A stretch of DNA of 64,000 nt from Litchfieldella qijiaojingensis. Its GTDB lineage: Bacteria > Pseudomonadota > Gammaproteobacteria > Pseudomonadales > Halomonadaceae. Below are positions 50,721 through 59,683 of this stretch, one piece after another (position 1 is the first letter of the stretch; every line of letters begins with the position of its first letter). The notes under the pieces are model-generated. The model saw only the letters and a list, made by a program, of their open reading frames with translations. It did not search any database and was not told the origin of the DNA. Both the position numbers and the translations under genes were made by a program. The DNA lies in contig NZ_BMXS01000014.1 in the NCBI RefSeq assembly GCF_014651875.1, positions 25,304 through 89,303 on the forward strand, in the 5' to 3' direction.

Positions 50721-52460
50721 TTAGCCGGTGGCGTTTCCCGGTATCGGTATCGTGCGGGTCACATAGCCCAGCCGCGGTCCGCCGATGCGCACCGTGACCT
50801 CTCCTTCGCCCTGGACGATCCAGCGGACATTGGCCTGGTGGCCATTGCCGCGCGAACGCTGGAACCAAGGCATCAGCGACGCCTCACCCAACCCTCGCCC
50901 CCAGCCATCCAGGTGACCCAGCGTCTGACGGCCCTTCCCGGGGTCCTGAAGCCGGCAGCCCACGGCACTGGCTTGCGCGTCCACGCCCGTGTTCCATGGC
51001 CGTTCTCGAGCGGCATTGAGCCCATAGCTGGGCAAGTAGCCGCGATTCTCCACCGTGACCCGTAACTCCCGATAGCCATCTCCGAGCGGCGTGCAGCGTA
51101 CGTTCGCTATCGCCAGCCGGGGCACCAGTGCCGCAACACGTAGCCAGTAGGCGACCATGCCGTCGCAAATCGCCGGCAATATCTCGGGTGGCGGGTTCCA
51201 TATACCGACGACCGGGTCCAGCCCTCCGACCTCCAACTCGCCTAGTTGCGGATGACGTAAGGTTTGCCAGGGGTGGAACAGACGCTGCCGGTTATGTTCC
51301 GTATCCCATTGCGCCAGCCATTCCATGTCCTCTCGGTCGAAGGCCGTGTAGTGTTCCACGAAGCGCTTTGGGCGAGGACGGTCCATCCGTTTAAACAGGT
51401 CCCATAGCTCGCAGACCAGTGCCACACAGCCCCGCTGATGGTAGGCAAATTCGGTGAGATCGCCATGCAGTGGGGTATCGGGCTGATAGGTGAATTCCTC
51501 GTAGCCACTGACGGTGGGATAGCCGACAAAGGATCGCCCCCAAGCAGCCAGTTGCTGGTAGATGGCCAGGTCTCCCTGATCCATGCGGCTATCCGGTGCA
51601 TCGATGAGCGGGCGAATGAACACGCCGCCGAAGGTATGCAGGTTCAGCCAGGCATAGAGGTTTGGGTGAGCGATGGCGAAATCGATGACGGCGCGTGTCT
51701 CGGGTTCGGAGCCGGGATACTGGCCGGCACCGACCTGTTCCGGTTCCGGTTGCCAGCTCCAAGGGAAATTGCGGTTGAAGTCCGGCGTGCCTTGCAGCCA
51801 TTGGGGCTCGGGGATCGTCTCGCCGTCCCAGTTCTCGATGACCCCTTCGGGATAGAGTTGCCAATAGGGCGGTGGGTCGTCGACCTGGCGCGGCAGCATC
51901 AGGCCGGGATACTTGGGTGATGCCACGAAGTCTCCAGCCTCATCATCGATGCGCATGTAACGGCAATGGCCGTCGCCGTCCAAGTCCTTGGCGCGCCAAT
52001 GGGGCCCGTCGACGGAATCCGGCGTTCGCCGCGGCGCGGAGCGTACGAAACCGCTCTGCCTGAGCACTTGCTCGGCACCATCCGGAGAGATGCGTGGGCA
52101 TACGTAGAACAGGACGTCTTGCAGGAATTGGCGAAGATGCTCGGGGACATCGCCGGGCAGGGGAAGCGACTCGGTGTGCAGGGCCAGTGCCGCCTCGGCG
52201 ACCGCCAGCGCGACACTGGAACCGGCCAACTCGGTGCCGTGCATGTTGCCGTCCACCCACACAGCGGGACGAGGGCGCTCGGGCTCAGGGCCAATGGTGA
52301 GCACCCAGATCTCCTGCCCCTTGGGGCTAATACCGATGCTTTGCAGATGAGCCAGGTGCGGATAGGCCTGAACCCACGCCTTGAGCTGACGAGTCAGCGC
52401 GTCATGGCTCAGATAGCGATGCCGGAAACGGCTATCGTGTACATCCCGTCCCATGTCCAT
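50721..52460 (-). CDS. M14-family zinc carboxypeptidase
   Basis: The 579-residue protein is an M14 metallocarboxypeptidase. The first zinc motif is DGNMHGTELAGS (His and Glu), and the catalytic domain continues through NRNFPWSW, LNLHTFGGVFIRPL and a Glu near CELWDLF. No signal peptide is evident, so it may be cytosolic. About 200 residues beyond the peptidase domain form a C-terminal beta-type module (ANVRCTPLGDGYRELRVTVE). Length exceeds most single-domain M14 enzymes because of that extension. Confidence 0.87.
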   Translation of the reverse strand: MDMGRDVHDSRFRHRYLSHDALTRQLKAWVQAYPHLAHLQSIGISPKGQEIWVLTIGPEPERPRPAVWVDGNMHGTELAGSSVALAVAEAALALHTESLPLPGDVPEHLRQFLQDVLFYVCPRISPDGAEQVLRQSGFVRSAPRRTPDSVDGPHWRAKDLDGDGHCRYMRIDDEAGDFVASPKYPGLMLPRQVDDPPPYWQLYPEGVIENWDGETIPEPQWLQGTPDFNRNFPWSWQPEPEQVGAGQYPGSEPETRAVIDFAIAHPNLYAWLNLHTFGGVFIRPLIDAPDSRMDQGDLAIYQQLAAWGRSFVGYPTVSGYEEFTYQPDTPLHGDLTEFAYHQRGCVALVCELWDLFKRMDRPRPKRFVEHYTAFDREDMEWLAQWDTEHNRQRLFHPWQTLRHPQLGELEVGGLDPVVGIWNPPPEILPAICDGMVAYWLRVAALVPRLAIANVRCTPLGDGYRELRVTVENRGYLPSYGLNAARERPWNTGVDAQASAVGCRLQDPGKGRQTLGHLDGWGRGLGEASLMPWFQRSRGNGHQANVRWIVQGEGEVTVRIGGPRLGYVTRTIPIPGNATG

Positions 52461-52494
52461 GCCCCCGGTTGGCCATGCCTGGAGACATTATGGC

Positions 52495-52908
52495 TCAAAC
52501 CTCAACCTTGCCGCGTAGCGCCTTGGTCTTTCCCTTGCGGGTCTTGTTGTCCACCCGGCGCCGCTTGGAGCCTTTCGTTGGTTTGGTGGCTTTGCGGGCT
52601 TTTTGCTGTTTCACCGCACCTTGGATGAGTTCTTTCAGCCGCTGCAGCGCATCTTCCTTGTTTTGCTCCAGCGTGCGGTAGTTCTGCGCCTTGATGATGA
52701 CGACACCCTCCTTGCTGATGCGTTGATCGGACAATTGCATCAGGCGTTCCTTGTAGAAGGGGGGCAAGCTGGAATGCAGGATATCGAAACGCAGATGTAC
52801 TGCAGAGGCTACCTTGTTGACGTTCTGACCGCCCGCTCCTTGGGCGCGGATCTGGCTGATGTCGATTTCCCAGTCGGCCAGTTCGACTGTGTTGGAGATA
52901 CGCAGCAT
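52495..52908 (-). CDS. arfB: alternative ribosome-rescue factor ArfB (YaeJ)
   Basis: The 137-residue protein has the release-factor GGQ domain (QIRAQGAGGQNVNKVASAVH) and the highly basic C-terminal tail that enters the mRNA channel (KGSKRRRVDNKTRKGKTKAL). ArfB hydrolyses peptidyl-tRNA on stalled ribosomes. The ATG at 52908 gives the usual length; 20 extra upstream codons are unlikely. It stands alone between the M14 gene and the ABC cassette. Confidence 0.95.
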   Translation of the reverse strand: MLRISNTVELADWEIDISQIRAQGAGGQNVNKVASAVHLRFDILHSSLPPFYKERLMQLSDQRISKEGVVIIKAQNYRTLEQNKEDALQRLKELIQGAVKQQKARKATKPTKGSKRRRVDNKTRKGKTKALRGKVEV

Positions 52909-53083
52909 GTCAGCCTCGTCGGTGGTCAGGCCTGGCGGTGCAGTGTGGGCATCATGGCGACCTACCATATCACATCACCTATCAGGGTGATCCTCCTGCG
53001 TGACCGTCTCAGGGCTTTATAGGGAGGCGGCACGCTATTTCCTTGAAAATCCTGAGGTTTCGTTGTCTGGGTGAGACAGCGTC

Positions 53084-53150
53084 GCAAATATATTTGCCAG
53101 TTAATGGCAAAAATCTTGTCATTTTACGATTTATGGGCAAATATATTTTC
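53084..53150. promoter_or_regulatory. twin AT-rich palindromes, candidate operator of the RpiR-type regulator
   Basis: GCAAATATATTTGC (53084-53097) is a perfect 14-base palindrome. GCAAATATATTTTC (53137-53150) repeats it with one mismatch, 53 bases away, close to five helical turns. RpiR-family regulators often bind short AT-rich palindromes of this kind. The second copy sits where a -10 element would be, following TTGTCA (53116-53121) as a possible -35. It lies upstream of the ABC operon that ends with an RpiR gene, so autoregulation is likely. Confidence 0.6.
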
Positions 53151-53162
53151 ATGTCGCCGCTA

Positions 53163-53229
53163 GGAGCCTGCCGGATTTGACCGAAAGCCCGGGTTTCGCA
53201 GCAGATCAGCGTTAAGTCCGACAGGCTCC
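53163..53229. repeat. 67-bp imperfect palindrome in the leader of the ABC operon
   Basis: GGAGCCTGCCGGA (53163-53175) and TCCGACAGGCTCC (53217-53229) pair at 12 of 13 positions, and GAAAGCCCGGGTTTC lies inside as a nested near-palindrome. It resembles a dispersed palindromic unit rather than a terminator because it lies upstream of the genes. It could form an mRNA leader hairpin. Confidence 0.5.
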
Positions 53230-53273
53230 CAGGCACCGCCTCCGCCTCAACAACAACACGCGAGGAACCACCC

Positions 53274-54014
53274 ATGAAGACCCTGATCACCGGGGCCGCC
53301 CTCGGCCTCTCCCTGACCGTCGCCGCCCAGGCCACTGCTGCCGAACGCTTGCTCGTCGCCACCGACACCGCCTTCGTGCCCTTCGAGTTCGTGGAAAATG
53401 GCGAGTACGTCGGCTTCGACATCGACCTCTGGGCCGCCATTGCCGAGGAGAATGGCTGGGAGTACGAGCTGCGCCCGATGGACTTCTCCGGCATCATTCC
53501 CGCCCTGCAGACCGGCCAGGTCGACGTGGCCCTGGCGGGCATCACCATCCGCCCCGACCGCGAGGAGGTGATCGACTTCTCCGACGGCTACTACGACAGC
53601 GGCTTCACCCTGCTGGTCCCGTCCGGCAGCGACATCCAGAGTGCAGCCGACCTGGCCGGCAAGAGTCTCGCGGTGAAGATGGGCACCTCTTCGGCGGACT
53701 ACGCCGACGAGCACTTCACCGAGACCGCCATCCGCAAGCTGCCCAATATCGACAACGCCTACCTGGAGCTGCGTACCGGGCGCGTCGATGCCGCCATGCA
53801 CGACACCCCCAACGTGCTCTATTACGTCGCCACCGCCGGCAATGGTCAGGTCGAGGCGGTGGGCGAGACGATGATGGCCCACGAATACGGCATCGGCTTC
53901 CCCAAGGGCAGCGAGCTGGTCGATGAGGTGAATGCCGCCCTGGCCGCGATGCGCGAGGACGGCCGCTACGTCGAGATCTACGCGAAGTGGTTCGGCTCCC
54001 GTCCCACCGAGTGA
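53274..54014 (+). CDS. polar amino acid ABC transporter, periplasmic binding protein
   Basis: The 246-residue protein has a signal peptide ending near [11 protein letters not shown] and the two-lobed solute-binding fold of the glutamine/arginine type: [48 protein letters not shown]. The permease and ATPase follow on the same strand. Third positions are almost all G or C, unlike the flanking genes. The ligand is probably a polar amino acid or derivative; specificity cannot be read. Confidence 0.92.
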   Translation: MKTLITGAALGLSLTVAAQATAAERLLVATDTAFVPFEFVENGEYVGFDIDLWAAIAEENGWEYELRPMDFSGIIPALQTGQVDVALAGITIRPDREEVIDFSDGYYDSGFTLLVPSGSDIQSAADLAGKSLAVKMGTSSADYADEHFTETAIRKLPNIDNAYLELRTGRVDAAMHDTPNVLYYVATAGNGQVEAVGETMMAHEYGIGFPKGSELVDEVNAALAAMREDGRYVEIYAKWFGSRPTE

Positions 54015-54046
54015 ACCCGTCCGAGCCTTCTGTTTCGAGGTGACCC

Positions 54047-54703
54047 ATGAATACCGACTGGTCCGTCATCACCGGCTTCCTGCCGGAGCTGCTCGATGGC
54101 GCCGAGATGACCCTCTACATCACCCTGGTGGGGCTCGCCGGCGGCATGGCGGTGGGCGTCGTGGCCGGCCTGATGCGCGCCTACGGCCACTGGACGCTCA
54201 ACTACGTCGCCATGGCCTACATCGAGCTGATCCGCGGCACCCCCATCGTGGTGCAGGTGATGTTCCTCTACTTCGCCCTGCCGGTGCTGGCCAGCATCCG
54301 CATCGACCCGCTGACGGCGGCGATGATCGCCATCGTCGTCAACGCCGGCGCCTATATCGCCGAGATCGTGCGCGGCGCCTTGCAGTCGATCAGCCGCGGC
54401 CTAGCCGAGGCGGGGCTGGCGCTGGGCTTGCCGCGCTGGAAGGTGCTGGTCTATATCGTCGGCCCCTTGGCGTTCCGGCGCCTGATCCCGCCACTGGGCA
54501 ACCAGTGCATCGTCAGCCTCAAGGACACTTCGCTGTTCATTGTGATCGGTGTCAGCGAGCTGACCCGCACCGGTCAGGAGATCATGGCGGCCAACTTCCG
54601 CGCGGTGGAGATATGGACCGCCATTGCCGCGATCTACCTGATCATGACCGGCACCCTGACCCTGTTGCTGCGGGTCATCGAGAGGAGGCTGCGGATCCTA
54701 TGA
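54047..54703 (+). CDS. amino acid ABC transporter permease
   Basis: The 218-residue membrane protein has about five helices and the permease EAA-loop region: [20 protein letters not shown] and [20 protein letters not shown]. Its stop overlaps the ATPase start (ATGA). It works with the binding protein at 53274 and the ATPase at 54700. It is full length for the GlnP/HisM-type group; a single permease gene implies a homodimer. Confidence 0.93.
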   Translation: MNTDWSVITGFLPELLDGAEMTLYITLVGLAGGMAVGVVAGLMRAYGHWTLNYVAMAYIELIRGTPIVVQVMFLYFALPVLASIRIDPLTAAMIAIVVNAGAYIAEIVRGALQSISRGLAEAGLALGLPRWKVLVYIVGPLAFRRLIPPLGNQCIVSLKDTSLFIVIGVSELTRTGQEIMAANFRAVEIWTAIAAIYLIMTGTLTLLLRVIERRLRIL

Positions 54704-55428
54704 GCATCATTCAATTCCGCGGCGTGTCGAAGCACTTCGATGAGCTGCGAGTGCTGGACGAGGTCGACCTAAGCATCGAGCAGGGAGAGGTAGTGGTGCT
54801 GATCGGTCCCTCGGGCTCGGGCAAGTCCACCCTGCTGCGCTGCATCAACGGCCTGGAGCAAATCACTGGCGGCGACCTGCGGGTCGACGACATCAGTGTG
54901 CTGGCCGGCAACGCCCGGCTGCGCGAGATCCGCCAGGAGGCCGGCATGGTCTTCCAGCAGTTCAACCTCTTCCCCCAGCTCACCGCGCTGCAGAACGTCG
55001 CCTTCGGGCCGCGTCACGTGCGCGGCAAGAGCCGCCGGGAAGCGGAGGAGATCGGCCTCGAGCTGCTCGACAAGGTGGGCCTCAAGGAGCGCGCCCACCA
55101 CTATCCCGCCGAGCTCTCCGGGGGCCAGCAGCAGCGAGTGGCCATCGCCCGGGCCCTGGCCGTGCGTCCCAAGGTGATGCTGTTCGACGAGCCCACCTCG
55201 GCACTGGACCCCGAACTCAAGCAGGAGGTGCTCAACGTGATGCGCAACCTGGCCGAGGAGGGCATGACCATGGTGGTGGTGACCCACGAGATGGCCTTCG
55301 CCCGCCAGGTGGGCTCGCGGCTGATATTCATGGAGCATGGCAAGATCGCGGTGGATGGCGACCCCTGCGAGATGCTCTGCAATCCCACCAACCCTCGGCT
55401 GAAGGACTTCCTGCGCCATGTCCATTGA
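54700..55428 (+). CDS. amino acid ABC transporter ATP-binding protein
   Basis: The 242-residue ATPase has Walker [11 protein letters not shown]-loop [11 protein letters not shown], signature [15 protein letters not shown], Walker [14 protein letters not shown] and switch His in VVTHEMAFA. It resembles GlnQ. The ATG at 54700 is fixed by the ATGA overlap with the permease; a long frame upstream in the same phase is only an antisense-free read-in. Its end overlaps the next gene by 11 bases, so the hydrolase is translated from the same mRNA. Confidence 0.95.
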   Translation: MSIIQFRGVSKHFDELRVLDEVDLSIEQGEVVVLIGPSGSGKSTLLRCINGLEQITGGDLRVDDISVLAGNARLREIRQEAGMVFQQFNLFPQLTALQNVAFGPRHVRGKSRREAEEIGLELLDKVGLKERAHHYPAELSGGQQQRVAIARALAVRPKVMLFDEPTSALDPELKQEVLNVMRNLAEEGMTMVVVTHEMAFARQVGSRLIFMEHGKIAVDGDPCEMLCNPTNPRLKDFLRHVH

Positions 55429-56455
55429 TCTCTCATCCCCGGTGGCGCGTCGGCTGGGTTGGCTCGACGCCGCCGGCAGTCACTACGAGATTGGCCTGGC
55501 CCTGGGGCGGCGCGGACAGCGCGCGGTCCATGAACGGCTGCTGGATAGCGAGATGTGGCGCACCATCACCCACCAGCGTCATGCCCTGACGGTAGCGCGC
55601 ATGCTGGCCACCACCCGGGAGCGGCTGCCCTGGGTGGTGGAGGAGCTCGAGGGGTTAGCGGCGGGCCTCGAACTGCCGCTGGAGACGATATTCGCCTGGA
55701 ACTGCCGCGGTGACCTGCTGGCCAACTGTCCCGATGGCTGTACTACCGTGATCCTGCCAGGAGAGACCCCCTGCATCGCTCACAACGAGGACGGTCTGCC
55801 GTGCCTCGATGGTGAGGCCTTCCTGGCCCGGGTGCGGCCCGATGACCAGCCGGGTTTCCTGGCCTTCTGTTATCCCGGCTCGATCCCCGGCCACACCTTC
55901 GTCCTCACCGAGGCCGGCATCGTCCAGACGGTGAACAACCTGCGCCTCACCGGTGTGGTGCCCGAGCTGCCACGCATGGTGCTGGCCCGCGCCATGCTGG
56001 CCCAGCCCGACCTGGCGGCCATCGAGGCGCTGCTGGCGGCTGCCCCGGTCGGCGGCGGCTTCCACTTCACCCTGGCCCAACAGGGCTTGGCCGAGGTGCT
56101 GAGCCTGGAGGTCGGCGGGGGCAGGGTCTCGCGGCGGCGTATCGAGGCGGCCAGCGTGCACGCCAACCATGCCTTGCACTTGGTGGCGGCCCAGATCGTT
56201 ACCGACTCTTCGGCGGATCGGCAGCGGCGTGGCGAGGCGCTGCTCGCGGGTGGCGAGTGCGACCCCCTGGCCATTCTCGGCGACAGCGGCGGGGCAGGGC
56301 TGCCCATCTACCGCCGCGAGGCAGACGACCCCGATCACGAGAATACCCTTGCGACAGGCGTCTTCCGGTTGCTAAATGACGGTATTCATTGGGAAGTGCA
56401 TGCACCCGGAGACCGTCGACCCTACCATGGCACCTGCTACACCCTCTTCGACTGA
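55418..56455 (+). CDS. C45-type N-terminal-nucleophile hydrolase / acyltransferase
   Basis: The 345-residue protein belongs to the family of isopenicillin N acyltransferase and carcinine hydrolase. The self-processing nucleophile is Cys108 in PDGCTTVI, preceded by the conserved EIFAWN-type stretch (here ETIFAWNCRGDLLA). HNEDG and GFCYPGSIPGH-type text follow (AFCYPGSIPGHTF), with the Asn in TVNNLR. These enzymes are autocleaved at Cys and then hydrolyse or transfer an amide-bound acyl or amino acyl group. The 11-base overlap with the ABC ATPase gene implies action on the imported compound, perhaps a beta-alanyl or acyl amide. No signal peptide is present. Confidence 0.82.
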   Translation: MSIDLSSPVARRLGWLDAAGSHYEIGLALGRRGQRAVHERLLDSEMWRTITHQRHALTVARMLATTRERLPWVVEELEGLAAGLELPLETIFAWNCRGDLLANCPDGCTTVILPGETPCIAHNEDGLPCLDGEAFLARVRPDDQPGFLAFCYPGSIPGHTFVLTEAGIVQTVNNLRLTGVVPELPRMVLARAMLAQPDLAAIEALLAAAPVGGGFHFTLAQQGLAEVLSLEVGGGRVSRRRIEAASVHANHALHLVAAQIVTDSSADRQRRGEALLAGGECDPLAILGDSGGAGLPIYRREADDPDHENTLATGVFRLLNDGIHWEVHAPGDRRPYHGTCYTLFD

Positions 56456-57353
56456 CCGGCACACAGCGCCCCGCGACCTGGGGGCGCTGCGCGCCCTGTC
56501 GCTGGCCATCGCCCGCGGCGAGACAGACCTGCACCTCGGGCCCAAGGCCCAGGAGGTGCTGGCGCAACTGCTCGAGCTGAGCGGCGACCAGGCGCTGCTG
56601 TCGATCTCCACCCTGGCCCGGCGCCTGGAGGTCAATCCCTCGACCATCTCGCGCCTGGCCCGGGCACTCGGCTACGAGCGCTTCGGTGAGCTGCAGAGCA
56701 TTCTGCTCAGCGAGCGCCTCGACGGTTCCCGCTCTTTCTATCGCCAGCACGCTACTGCGGCCTTGGCCGCCGACCGCGGGGACCTGCTCGCCCAGGCCCG
56801 TCAGTTGGGCCGCGAGCACTGTCACAACATCGAACGCTTTCTGGACGGCCTCTCCAACACCGACCTGGAGGCCTTCGCCGAGCGGGTGATGGGAGCGGGG
56901 CGGGTGCGCCTCTACGGGGTGCGCCAGTTCCACGCCTTCGCCAGTTTCCTGGCCTACGGACTGGCCATGCTGCGCGCCGATGTAGCCCTGCTCGGCGGCA
57001 GCGACCAGGGGGTGGCCGAGGGGCTCGCCGCCCTATCGCCGGGCGACGTGCTGATCGCCGCCAGTTGCAAGCCCTACACCCGGCAGGTGGTGGAGGTATG
57101 TCGCGCCGCCCAGGACCATGGCATCCGCGTGATCGCGGTGACCGACTTCGCCAGCTCGCCGCTGGTGCGCCACTCCGAGCTGGCGATCCTGGCGCCCCAC
57201 GAGAGTAGCTTCGTCTCCAACAGCATGGTCGCCTTCGCCGCTGCCGCGGAGTGTCTGGTCAATGCCTGCGCTACCCATGGCGGCGAGGCAGCGGCCCAAG
57301 CGCTCAGCCGCCGCGACCTCTTCATCGAGACCCTGGGCATCGAGCAGCCCTGA
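56400..57353 (+). CDS. MurR/RpiR-family transcriptional regulator with SIS domain
   Basis: The protein has 317 residues from the ATG at 56400; 56376 and 56427 are other in-frame ATGs. An N-terminal helix-turn-helix domain (LARRLEVNPSTISRLARALG) is followed by a SIS domain (RVRLYGVRQFHAFASFLAYG, GDVLIAASCKPYTRQVVEVC). SIS domains bind phosphorylated sugars or sugar amines, but in this setting the effector may be a breakdown product of the imported amide. It overlaps the end of the hydrolase gene by 56 bases and closes the operon. The paired palindromes at 53084-53150 are the likely target. Confidence 0.9.
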   Translation: MHPETVDPTMAPATPSSTDRHTAPRDLGALRALSLAIARGETDLHLGPKAQEVLAQLLELSGDQALLSISTLARRLEVNPSTISRLARALGYERFGELQSILLSERLDGSRSFYRQHATAALAADRGDLLAQARQLGREHCHNIERFLDGLSNTDLEAFAERVMGAGRVRLYGVRQFHAFASFLAYGLAMLRADVALLGGSDQGVAEGLAALSPGDVLIAASCKPYTRQVVEVCRAAQDHGIRVIAVTDFASSPLVRHSELAILAPHESSFVSNSMVAFAAAAECLVNACATHGGEAAAQALSRRDLFIETLGIEQP

Positions 57354-57358
57354 GGGCC

Positions 57359-57826
57359 TCACATCTGGGCGAGCAGGTAGTTCGGCTTCCCCACCATCCG
57401 GATCAGCCGCAGTTGCTGTTCCAGCCAGTGGGCGTGATCTTCCTCGGTGTCGGCCAGCAGCTGCTGCAGCACGGTGCGAGTCTGGAAGTCCTGCTCCTGC
57501 TCGCAGAGGGCGATGGCCTCCTTCAGCGCGTCACCCACCTCGTACTCCAACTGCAAATCGTTGGCCAGCATATCCTCCACGTCCTGGCCGATACGCACCG
57601 GGGTGCGGGTGTGCATGTCGGGGGTGCCCTCCAGGAACAGGATGCGCTCGATCAGCTGTTTGGCGTGCCCTTTCTCGTCGTCGAATTCGTGGGCGATGCG
57701 CTCGTGGAGCTTGGTGAGCCCCCAGTCGGCGTACATTTCGGCGTGGATAAAGTACTGGTCCATAGCGGCGAGTTCCGCCGCGAGAAGGCCGTTCAGGGCG
57801 TCGATGATGTTTTGGTTGCCTTTCAT
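57359..57826 (-). CDS. bfr: bacterioferritin subunit lacking the haem-ligand methionine
   Basis: The 155-residue protein forms a four-helix ferritin subunit that oxidises and stores iron. The ferroxidase residues Glu18 (AAELAAMDQYF), Glu51 and His54 (DDEKGHAK), Glu94 (LQLEYE) and the later Glu-x-x-His (TEEDHAHW) are present. The haem-ligating Met52 of the E. coli protein is Lys here, so this subunit should not bind haem by itself. One residue is inserted before the last Glu-His pair. The ATG at 57826 starts MKGNQNIIDALNGLL, as in the family; 20 upstream codons were dropped. The gene is convergent with the RpiR gene, five bases apart. Confidence 0.9.
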   Translation of the reverse strand: MKGNQNIIDALNGLLAAELAAMDQYFIHAEMYADWGLTKLHERIAHEFDDEKGHAKQLIERILFLEGTPDMHTRTPVRIGQDVEDMLANDLQLEYEVGDALKEAIALCEQEQDFQTRTVLQQLLADTEEDHAHWLEQQLRLIRMVGKPNYLLAQM

Positions 57827-57965
57827 GTAAATCTTTCCATTAGCGCCGGGGGATGTAATAGCCCGGCATCCTATGGTGAATCGCACAAAAGGTCAATTTT
57901 CACAATAATTTCAGTGGCTTGAGATTATCTTTGCTTGCGATTCGCATTCAGTTTGCAGGTCGGCC

Positions 57966-58736
57966 TCAGCCCCCGACGCGGCGCTCCAGGGCCGCGAGAT
58001 AGTCCCGAATCCGTGCGGCGTTGGTTCCCAGATCGCTACGGCCAACCCGCGAGGCGGAGCGCATATCCACTCGTATGCCGTCATCAGTCTCGCGCAAGCG
58101 AATGACGACGTCGTCCTTGAAGCCGAACCAGCGGGTGGTAGCGGTGGCTTCGATGGTGTCTGGGGTTACCGCCACCAGCTCCCAGCCATGGTCCAGCACC
58201 GCCGCTTCGGCGGCACTCAGGACAGTGGGGAGTGGTGCCTGAATCACCAATGGCTGGATATCCGGATAGGCCTCGCTCTGTTGTCGGGCGGTGACTTCAC
58301 CGGGATAATCCACCGCGTTGGGCGCTTCCTCCCGGGCTGAGACCAGTGCCTCGAAGACCGGGGGATCGTTGGTATCGGTGGTGATATCGTGAATGGGCGG
58401 TACCTCCTGGGCCCGCTGCCAGAGATGAAAGGGAGTAGCCAACAGCGCTACCGTGCCCACGATCACCAGGCCGCCAACCAGCGCTGTCTTGAGTCGCCGA
58501 TACCAGATCGCGACAGCCAGGGCGATCAGCCCCACCCCGCCAGCCGCAAGAGCCGTGTAGGCACCATAGCGTAGCGTTGTGAAAGCCTCTCCCAGCGCAA
58601 GCGCCCCAAAGCGATAGGCCGCCCCCGCGCCGCCCATCAGCAGGGCGGCCATGGCCAGCAGCACGAGGGCAAACACCAACAGTGTGAGTGGCAGCCAACC
58701 ACCGCGTCGTGCCGGGTTCATGTCGTGTGGATTCAT
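57966..58736 (-). CDS. DUF1499 domain membrane protein
   Basis: The 256-residue protein has three N-terminal membrane helices (LTLLVFALVLLAMAALLMGG, GVGLIALAVAIW, ALVGGLVIVGTVALL). A C-terminal DUF1499 domain faces the periplasm: YPDIQPLVIQAPLPTVLSAA, TTRWFGFKDDVVIRLRE and DMRSASRVGRSDLGTNAARI. The domain is common in marine bacteria and of unknown function. A plus-strand frame over part of it is a shadow. Confidence 0.9.
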   Translation of the reverse strand: MNPHDMNPARRGGWLPLTLLVFALVLLAMAALLMGGAGAAYRFGALALGEAFTTLRYGAYTALAAGGVGLIALAVAIWYRRLKTALVGGLVIVGTVALLATPFHLWQRAQEVPPIHDITTDTNDPPVFEALVSAREEAPNAVDYPGEVTARQQSEAYPDIQPLVIQAPLPTVLSAAEAAVLDHGWELVAVTPDTIEATATTRWFGFKDDVVIRLRETDDGIRVDMRSASRVGRSDLGTNAARIRDYLAALERRVGG

Positions 58737-58795
58737 ATCATCTCCTTGCCTGCCCGCTCGATGAGCATGCGGTGTCGCCGGTTTCTACAAGTGGA

Positions 58796-59470
58796 CTATG
58801 GCCTGACGACAGTATGGTTCAGCTCATGGCTGGTGGCGGGGGCAGGTGATGCTGGCTTGAGGGTGATAATGCAGGTTGGGCCGCCTAGCCTGTCGTACTG
58901 CTTCAGAAGCCACCCGGCAGCTCTTGCACTTCGTCTCTTGCGCGATCCGCGATAAAGATCGCGTACGCTTTCCACCTCCAGCCCAACATGACTGGCTATG
59001 CTCCTCAGGTCGTTGGCCCCCAGATGACCCACCACCGGAGTGGCGCTCCAACGTAACGCGGTATGGGAAAGGATCGCATGGGGCGATTGCGGTGAGATCG
59101 CCACCACGGCAATTCGGCTGCCCTCATGCATCCGGGTAGATGCCGCTTTCAGGGCGATGTGCGGGTCGGCCATATGCTCCAGCGAGCCGACGAAGAGAAT
59201 GACATCGAACTGTCCTGGGTGGTGGTCCGGTAGCCGCTCGATAGGCAGGGCATGGAAGGTCAGATTGTCGAAACCCTCCGCTCGACGGCGAGCGAATCCG
59301 ATGGCAGCTTCGCTTTTGTCTATGCCAACGCCGAGGCGGATCTCGGGGGCTAGCGCGGTCAGCAAGGCGCCGCTCCCGCAGCCGACGTCCAGCACACGAG
59401 CCGAGCCCCGTGCATGGCAAAGTTCCGTGATGGCTTCAAGCGTTGCCTCGAATGTGCCGCAGTCGATCAT
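58796..59470 (-). CDS. class I SAM-dependent methyltransferase
   Basis: The 224-residue cytosolic protein has motif I VLDVGCGSGALLTALAPEIR, the acidic GIDKSEAAIGFA and the post-motif region FDVILFVGSLEHMAD. It is of the small-molecule type (UbiE-like). No enzyme partner lies next to it. The C-terminal 50 residues are basic and less conserved. Confidence 0.88.
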   Translation of the reverse strand: MIDCGTFEATLEAITELCHARGSARVLDVGCGSGALLTALAPEIRLGVGIDKSEAAIGFARRRAEGFDNLTFHALPIERLPDHHPGQFDVILFVGSLEHMADPHIALKAASTRMHEGSRIAVVAISPQSPHAILSHTALRWSATPVVGHLGANDLRSIASHVGLEVESVRDLYRGSRKRRSARAAGWLLKQYDRLGGPTCIITLKPASPAPATSHELNHTVVRP

Positions 59471-59683
59471 GGTGTGTCTTGCGTCCTATCTATCACTCTG
59501 TTAAATCAACCCTCTCCCCCTGATACCCCTTCGCCGCTCAGCCTCCCGCTTCCACTTTTTCTCAGCGTAAACCAATATCGGGCACAAGTGATGCCGATAT
59601 GTATCAGCTTCCAGGGGCGGTAACTGTGCTCGTGATACGTGTCGTTAGAATATGATGTCGATACCTGATTTAAACGAGTCGTG

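Noticed and set aside
53932-54699. Open frame leading into the ABC ATPase
   Set aside because: It is another phase of the permease gene with low-complexity Arg/His text; the ATPase start is set by the ATGA overlap.
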